64,000 bases of DNA from Roridomyces roridus. Taxonomy: Eukaryota; Basidiomycota; Agaricomycetes; Agaricales; Mycenaceae. Of this stretch, positions 58,921 to 64,000 are shown piece by piece. Position 1 is the first letter of the stretch; each line of letters opens with the position of its first letter. The notes under the pieces were generated by a model, which saw nothing but the letters and a program-made list of their open reading frames with translations, was not told the origin of the DNA and ran no database searches. Where the stretch lies: positions 1,488,001-1,552,000 of the forward strand of contig JARKIF010000003.1 of assembly GCA_029378245.1 (NCBI GenBank), in the 5' to 3' direction. The translations under genes were made by a program, and so were the position numbers.

Positions 58921-59015
58921 ATACAATCCTAGCAAAAATACATGTCTATGTTACGCTACATACATAGAAGCCCGCTCCGATTAATTATTCCCATGCCTTC
59001 ACATAAATTATTATC

Positions 59016-60145
59016 TTACTTGGAGAAAAATGCAAGATTGCGGAGGCTGCGATGCCACTGCTTCTTGGGTGTCAGGACGTTTCTCCGCAGTACACAAGTG
59101 CCACTAGCGCTGGGCGCAGCGGGTGGGCTCAAAGTAGGTGTCTTGGAAGGACTTGTGGTCCCGGCGGAAGGTTGTGGTTGCGCTGGAGTGGTAGCAGGCG
59201 AGGCTGGGGCATTACCACCACCTCCACCTTGAGCAACAAACGCAGCGATAGGCGGCCCGGGAAACGTGTAGGGTGCGTTCGGATTGGTATAAACCTTTTA
59301 AACGTTTAATCAACCGGATTGAGAGCATGATGACCGCCTTACATCGACGAGTATTCCAGGATCTGTGGCAGAGTACGCTCCCGGAAGCTTGACAAGTTCG
59401 CTTTGCGTAGGGCCCCCAGACTCGGAGCCAGCGACAACAAGCTGGCTACAGCTCGCATAGAACTCAGCGCCACCCGGCGACACACCGTTCTGCAACGCGA
59501 TAATCTCGTGGCGCAGCAGATAATTTCCCGGCGCGAGGTTTGCGGGCAGAGTAAAGTTGGCAGGCGCTCCGGAATCTGACTCGGGTCGTCAAGAAATCCT
59601 CACAAGGAAAGATAACATACTCAGCTCCGCCTGGACCCACCCGTTGGCGTCGCGACCAGACTGCTGAATCTTGAACCACATTGCTTGAGAGGCGTCGAAC
59701 TGGGTGCACGAGGCGCTACCACAGCTAGCCAGATACGTGAGGAGCGGGCCTACATCGTGAAACCAAGCTCCCGCGGTTGATACCTGGAGCGTAATGGGTT
59801 CATTACAACTCTGCCCCGAAAAGACGCAAGAATTACCCAGTTAACGTCGATGGAATCCCCGGGATTCGCATTCGCCACATCTTGGGCAAGCTGGGCATTC
59901 GGACCACAAGCAAGATTCGGGTCGGAGACTGAGGTGACTGGCGAATTTGTGTCAACCTGCCGTATACAGCTCTTCATTTCTAGTCAAAACCCTTCAAATC
60001 CGCTAAGGACCCTTCAGACACTTGCCGCAGATCCAGAAGTCCCGAGACCATTGCCTTGATACGTCTTGCCAGCCACAGCGATACTGCCCACCCATCCATG
60101 GCCAGCAACAGGGATGATGAGCGCCGACAACACAGCGAATTTCAT
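59016..60145 (-). CDS. AA9 lytic polysaccharide monooxygenase (formerly GH61)
   Basis: Secreted copper enzyme that oxidatively cuts cellulose. A short signal peptide (MKFAVLSALIIPVAG) leaves an N-terminal His (HGWVGSIAVAG), the first copper ligand. Exon 2 gives SCIRQVDTNSPVTSVSDPNL and ACGPNAQLAQDVANANPGDS. An intron then joins VNW to VSTAGAWFHDVGPLLTYLAS, carrying the second copper His. Later come MWFKIQQSGRDANGWVQAEL, APGNYLLRHEIIALQNGVSP (second-sphere His) and GGAEFYASCSQLVV with the axial Tyr. The residue two before that Tyr is Glu (codon at 59463-59465) where the family has Gln. The C-terminus is a Thr/Pro/Ser linker (TTPAQPQPSAGTTSPSKTPT) without a CBM1, ending NLAFFSK. Confidence 0.92.
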
Positions 60146-60212
60146 GAGAGGAGGAGAAAGACAAGGCTGAGGCTACCACATGTTGCCCAAGTCCTTTTCA
60201 CTTGAGGAAGCC

Positions 60213-60254
60213 TCATGGGAAGGAAGAGGTTGATCATGGGAAAGAAGAGGTTGA
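60213..60254. repeat. 21-bp tandem direct repeat upstream of the AA9 gene
   Basis: Two adjoining 21-base copies (60213-60233 and 60234-60254) differ at one position. They sit 68-109 bases upstream of the AA9 start codon, where a regulator site would be expected. Confidence 0.85.
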
Positions 60255-60442
60255 TCCAAAAGGGAATACTTCTGATCCCTCCTTCTCTACTAACTATTAC
60301 TGCGGCGATGTACGGTATTATAAAATGTATGGACAATGTGCGTGCTGTGGATGGTATGCTTAATGCTGGGTAATGAATGCTATAATGTGCGTTTCAGTTC
60401 GTTCAAAGTCATGATTTCGTTCCGTGCAATGCAAATGCAGTC

Positions 60443-63400
60443 CTACGCCGTCGTGCGGCGTCTCTTCGCTCGGCATGCGCCTTGGCAGACGTATTCGTCG
60501 TCCTCGGCATCACTCTCACCATCCTGTCCATCAGACCCGCTGCGGGATTTGCGTTCTTCTTGCTCCAAATCGCGCAAGGTGCGCAGGTGAGATGTCAACG
60601 AACGGAAAAAGTCGCTCTGCCGACCGCGAGTTAGCAAACACGGTCACGGATAGAAGCACGACGGTACCTTTGACACCCGAGCCTTCGGTCCCTCCCCCTT
60701 GTCCCTATCAGCCTGCTTCTTCTGTTCTCGATACTAAAGCAGCACATCAGAAACCGGTGTCAAAAGTCAACGAATCCTACCTTGCGCTGCTCATCCTTGT
60801 TAATCTCTTCAAGTGCTTTGACCCATTCTTCTAGCGGCGACACTGTTTGCATAGCCTTGACCTTGACTTTGACCTTGTCCTTGCTTGAAATGCCACGGAA
60901 TTCGGCGTATTCGCCTTCGCGGTCCTCCAAGCTCGTGATAGCTTCGTCGTCGGAGTCCGGCACCGCATACGAGCTCACGGCGGTGGCCGCAGAGCGTCGT
61001 GGGCGCTTCCGGCCACGAGGAGGCGAAACGGGCTCCACCTTCACAGGGCGCATCTCAACGGGTTCCACTTTGATTGCCTTGGCCTTGCCCTTGTCCAATT
61101 TCTTCATCAAGACCGACGCCGTGTCCCCACTGCCAGAGATATAATCCTCTTCTGATGCGTAAAACGGCGCTCCCGCCTTGATGCGTTCGTATAAATTATA
61201 ATCCTAACCGGTCGGGGTTAGCGTGCATTCATCCATCGAGAGTCGTCCAAACGCACCGCGCACGACGTCCCCAAAGCCGCCATCAAACGGAAATGCTTTA
61301 GCGTAATCGGCACAGGAATGCCATGAACCGGGTGCAAATATGTATTCAGAACCTGCTCCCAATTAGCCAACGCTTCTTGAACTGCATGCATGCCCGAAGA
61401 CGCACCGAATGATTTCCGTTCACAACTGCGTGGGTGAGGAAAACGGCGGTGACACTGCTCTTGGAACCAAATTCAATCTTTATCCAACGTGCCACCGAAT
61501 GATGATCTGGCCGCGAGTTAGTTTGGTCGAGCCAACGTTTAATCAGACTCACCGATTGGCAGCCTCGAGTTACTGCCCAGGGTGTTCAAGTGATACGTGT
61601 GGTAATAGCGCCGACGTCCCCTGGTACCCTGATTCTCGTCGCGTCGAATCATCGTAGTCAAAGGTTCGAGCTATGGAGAAGGTCAGGATCCTGCGCACAA
61701 AAGAAGCTTTAGGCGTACACTGATGGCGCCGAGGTCGCGGGTCACGCTTGCACCCTCATCCTCCTCGGGGTCCCACATATGCACGTCCTCATCTTCTTCC
61801 TCGTCGTCCGTACTCCTCTCGCGATAGTCGCCACCTTCGTCCTCGTCCTCGTCCTCATCTTGACCTTCCAACTCCTCGTCTGTCTCCTCCCCCTCGCTAC
61901 ATACAGCACCACCCATCTGCTTTGCTAATTTCGCACAGTTCCCTTGCACCAGCCCACCCTCAGCAAGAATCTCCTCCACACTCCGTGCGTGGTCCCCAAG
62001 CACAGCCTGCACAATCCGCGGCTTCACATTTGGGTATATGTCGCAAAGTCGCTTCAGAGTCTTGCCCTTGGCGTCGCGGCCTAGACAACGGACCGCGACC
62101 TCTTCTGCGAGCTCCCGCACTTCAGCAGACGTCGGCTTCCGTCCACTGGGTGATACGCCCTCGCGGCGCAAGTACTCCAGGACTGGACTAGGTTTCTCAA
62201 CAAAGGCGCTGAGCAAAACGTCGGCCGCGTCGGAAATTGTGAACGGGCCCAGCTTGAGCGGAGCCAGGCGCTCCGTCATGTCGGAAACGCGTACTGAAGG
62301 CTCTGCCGCAAAAACTGTGAGAAACATGGCCCGTCGGACCAATGGGTCCAAATTTGACGTGGTGGAAGAGGGCGCCAGAAAATCGGTGTACAACTGTATG
62401 AGAATCTGCGAGGTGGTGGCGCTAGTAATAGCCCGGACGCGGAGAAATAGCTAAATGGAAAGTATCAGAATTAGCGGTAGAGTTGGCATTCAACGGACGG
62501 ACCTTGATAATGTCTTGGATAAGTTCGCTAAACAAGGTTGTTGGCCCGAGGTCACTAAATCTGAACTGGAACTACGTACCGGAGTGTAAAAGATAGATCG
62601 CCACCGCGGTCGAGTTGCCGGAGTGCGCGATACGCAGCCTCGTTCGTCTTCGGCTCGAGGCACACTTCAGCTGCGACCGTCCGTGTGACGAACATACTGG
62701 GATCTAGTCGACATAGTTCGCGGACGTTGCCGACGATCTCCTCTGTATGTGCTTGAACGGGGGCTGCGCTCCGTTCGAACATCTTGCGGAAGACAAAGTC
62801 GCGGTATTTCGCATCCATATGGAAGCCGTTGGCGACGGCATACGGAAGAAGGCGGGGTTCGATGGCGAGGGCGAGGGGAATTTGGGAAAAGAGCGGATCG
62901 CGTTCGCAGAACGGGATGAACTGGTGGAAGTGTGAACGAGTAGTCCACGAAAACGGTTGCTGGAGACGTACATTGTGGGTTTCAAAGATGTCACGAACTT
63001 GCTCCCATGTTACATGTTGAGACTCTTGCCTGGCCTCTTTAATAAACTGAGAGACGATGGCACCATCGTCTTCGCCTTTGCCACGCGGAATTTCTCCGAA
63101 TTTCTCGGCGGCAAGACTGAGGAAATACGCAAAGGTAGAGAGCGAGACGTTTCGGACCCAGGGCAGTTTGATAGTAAAGTGCGAGTGCGAGTGGAAGAAG
63201 TGATGGAAAGCGACCTGAACGAGATAGCGAGAGAGATGGGCTCCGCTGGCGAGGAGGATCTAGGAGCAGCTCTTGTTAATTGACGTGCCCCGGTGAGCGA
63301 GAAACAAAAGTACATCGAGAACACGGGGAGTGAGGAGCTTTCCTCGAGCGAGCGCAAAGTAGATGGCTTGGAGCTCGCCGTGCCGGGTAATGAAGTAGTT

Positions 63401-63586
63401 GGCACGGACGAATGGGTCTTGTGAAACGGAAAGCAGGCGGTGGTTAACGCGGGAGAGGTTGGCGGGTTCGGCGGTTTCGTAGAAGATGAGATGAAGGACT
63501 TCGTCGGGAAGGTCGTTCATGCCAGTGGTGAGCTGAATGACCTCATCGGAGAGGTCGTTTAGGGCCTCGTCGGGGAGGTCGCTCAT
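60443..63586 (-). CDS. Large F-box protein, Agaricomycete family
   Basis: Probable substrate adaptor of an SCF ubiquitin ligase. Seen: MNDLPDEVLHLIFYETAEPA and LSRVNHRLLSVSQDPFVRAN (F-box), then YFITRHGELQAIYFALARGK and repeated helical segments: DGAIVSQFIKEARQESQHV, WEQVRDIFETH, YAVANGFHMDAKYRDFVFRK, MFVTRTVAAEVCLEPKTNEA. A CUE-like stretch VKPRIVQAVLGDHARSVEEI, a very acidic run (EDEDEDEGGDYRE), PLTTMIRRDE and WEQVLNTYLHPVHGIPVP follow. The C-terminus is basic (PPRGRKRPRRSAATA) with a coiled coil, ending ACRAKRRRTTA. The Met at 63586 starts a short repeat of the DLPDE motif; the Met at about 63520 would also do. Substrate unknown. Confidence 0.8.
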
Positions 63587-63759
63587 GACGGCGAAAGGAG
63601 AGAGTGACTGCGTGGTAACAGACTGTTTGCGTCCCAGTGGGCCAAAGCTTCGATCATCGACGACTTAATCGCATCAGAGCGAGTCCCATATCGGGCTTCT
63701 AACAAGAGGTCGAGTCCGCTCAACTCCGTCTCATCCAATACAAAAATCAAGATTTACGT

Positions 63760-64000
63760 TCAGAACGTACGCCGGTAATATCCTCGCCAGATGTTCCATG
63801 ACACCCTCCACTCTCGCGTCCCCAACTGCCGTGCAAACGCGTCAAAATTCACCTTTTCTAATTGTGATAGAAAAGTGGCCACAGGAACACCCGCCAAGAA
63901 CACCGGCATGGCCGCGATGGGCACCTTGCCCCCGTGCTCCTTGAATACCTCCCGAGCAGTCAACAGATGATCGTTGGCCAGCACCGCGACTTGGTAAACC
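63760..64000 (-). CDS. NDUFAF6-like protein (squalene/phytoene synthase fold), 3' end only
   Basis: The last exon of a gene that runs off the right edge. Seen: YQVAVLANDHLLTAREVFKE, then VPIAAMPVFLAGVPVATFLS, LEKVNFDAFARQLGTREWRV and the end WNIWRGYYRRTF. The ANDHL-xx-AR block, the FL-AGVPVA helix and the aromatic-Trp C-terminus match complex I assembly factor NDUFAF6 relatives, which keep the squalene/phytoene synthase fold but are not known to make terpenes. The frame is open to the window edge, so the 5' part is missing here. It lies 173 bases upstream of the F-box gene on the same strand. Confidence 0.7.
   Translation of the reverse strand, partial: VYQVAVLANDHLLTAREVFKEHGGKVPIAAMPVFLAGVPVATFLSQLEKVNFDAFARQLGTREWRVSWNIWRGYYRRTF

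Noticed and set aside
12300..60000. tRNA, rRNA or CRISPR features
   Set aside because: TTCGAATCC-like strings (for example in a PLAC8 intron near 58634) have no matching acceptor stem, and no regularly spaced repeats with spacers occur.
60443..63586. Splitting the F-box gene into two genes at about 61680
   Set aside because: The downstream exons (PLTTMIRRDE, WEQVLNTYLHPVHG) follow the acidic region in the same order as in related Agaricomycete F-box proteins, and no stop or start signal separates them.

Overview
The window is nuclear DNA of a filamentous basidiomycete, most likely an Agaricomycete. Almost every gene is cut by short introns (about 48-60 nt, mostly GT-AG), genes are packed on both strands with little space between them, and the gene set includes an AA9 cellulose-active oxygenase, PLAC8, CRAL-TRIO, dienelactone hydrolase and multidomain PKS genes beside conserved eukaryotic housekeeping genes. 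I see no transposon, CRISPR array, tRNA or rRNA gene. The species cannot be named from sequence alone.

Left part (1-17 kb): a TCP11/Sok1-like gene whose reading frame is broken several times, a small tetra-spanning membrane protein, the large ribosome-biogenesis gene URB1, a peroxiredoxin and a cytosine-deaminase-like amidohydrolase (each with one apparent 1-nt frame break), a tandem pair of dienelactone hydrolases, and a small Cys-rich zinc-binding protein.

Middle (17-33 kb): a PP2C phosphatase, NUDCD1-like, Sec14-like, MFS sugar transporter, a zinc-knuckle protein (ZCCHC10-like), V-ATPase proteolipid c, a MARVEL-like membrane protein, a histone-fold factor (Dpb3/NF-Y type), a 2-oxoglutarate/Fe(II) oxygenase and a cyclophilin H.

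33.6-41.6 kb holds the most unusual gene: an approximately 2,350-residue assembly-line enzyme, adenylation/acyl-ligase - ACP - KS - AT - DH - KR - ACP, with no condensation, enoyl-reductase, methyltransferase or release domain. It sits alone between housekeeping genes; the nearest candidate tailoring enzyme is the 2OG oxygenase one gene away.

Right part (41.7-64 kb): ARC1/AIMP1-like tRNA-binding cofactor, mitochondrial uL6, SGF29 (SAGA), a small heat-shock protein, translin (with a 10-nt microexon), the helicases SEN1 and ECM16/DHX37, a PLAC8 protein, an AA9 lytic polysaccharide monooxygenase, a large F-box protein, and the 3' end of an NDUFAF6-like gene. Points of note are two GC-AG introns, one of which must be spliced to build a zinc knuckle, the microexon, a Gln-to-Glu change in the AA9 active site, a GNSLG acyltransferase motif in the PKS, and several short direct or inverted repeats in promoters. 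Coordinates of multi-exon genes run from start codon to stop codon and include introns.
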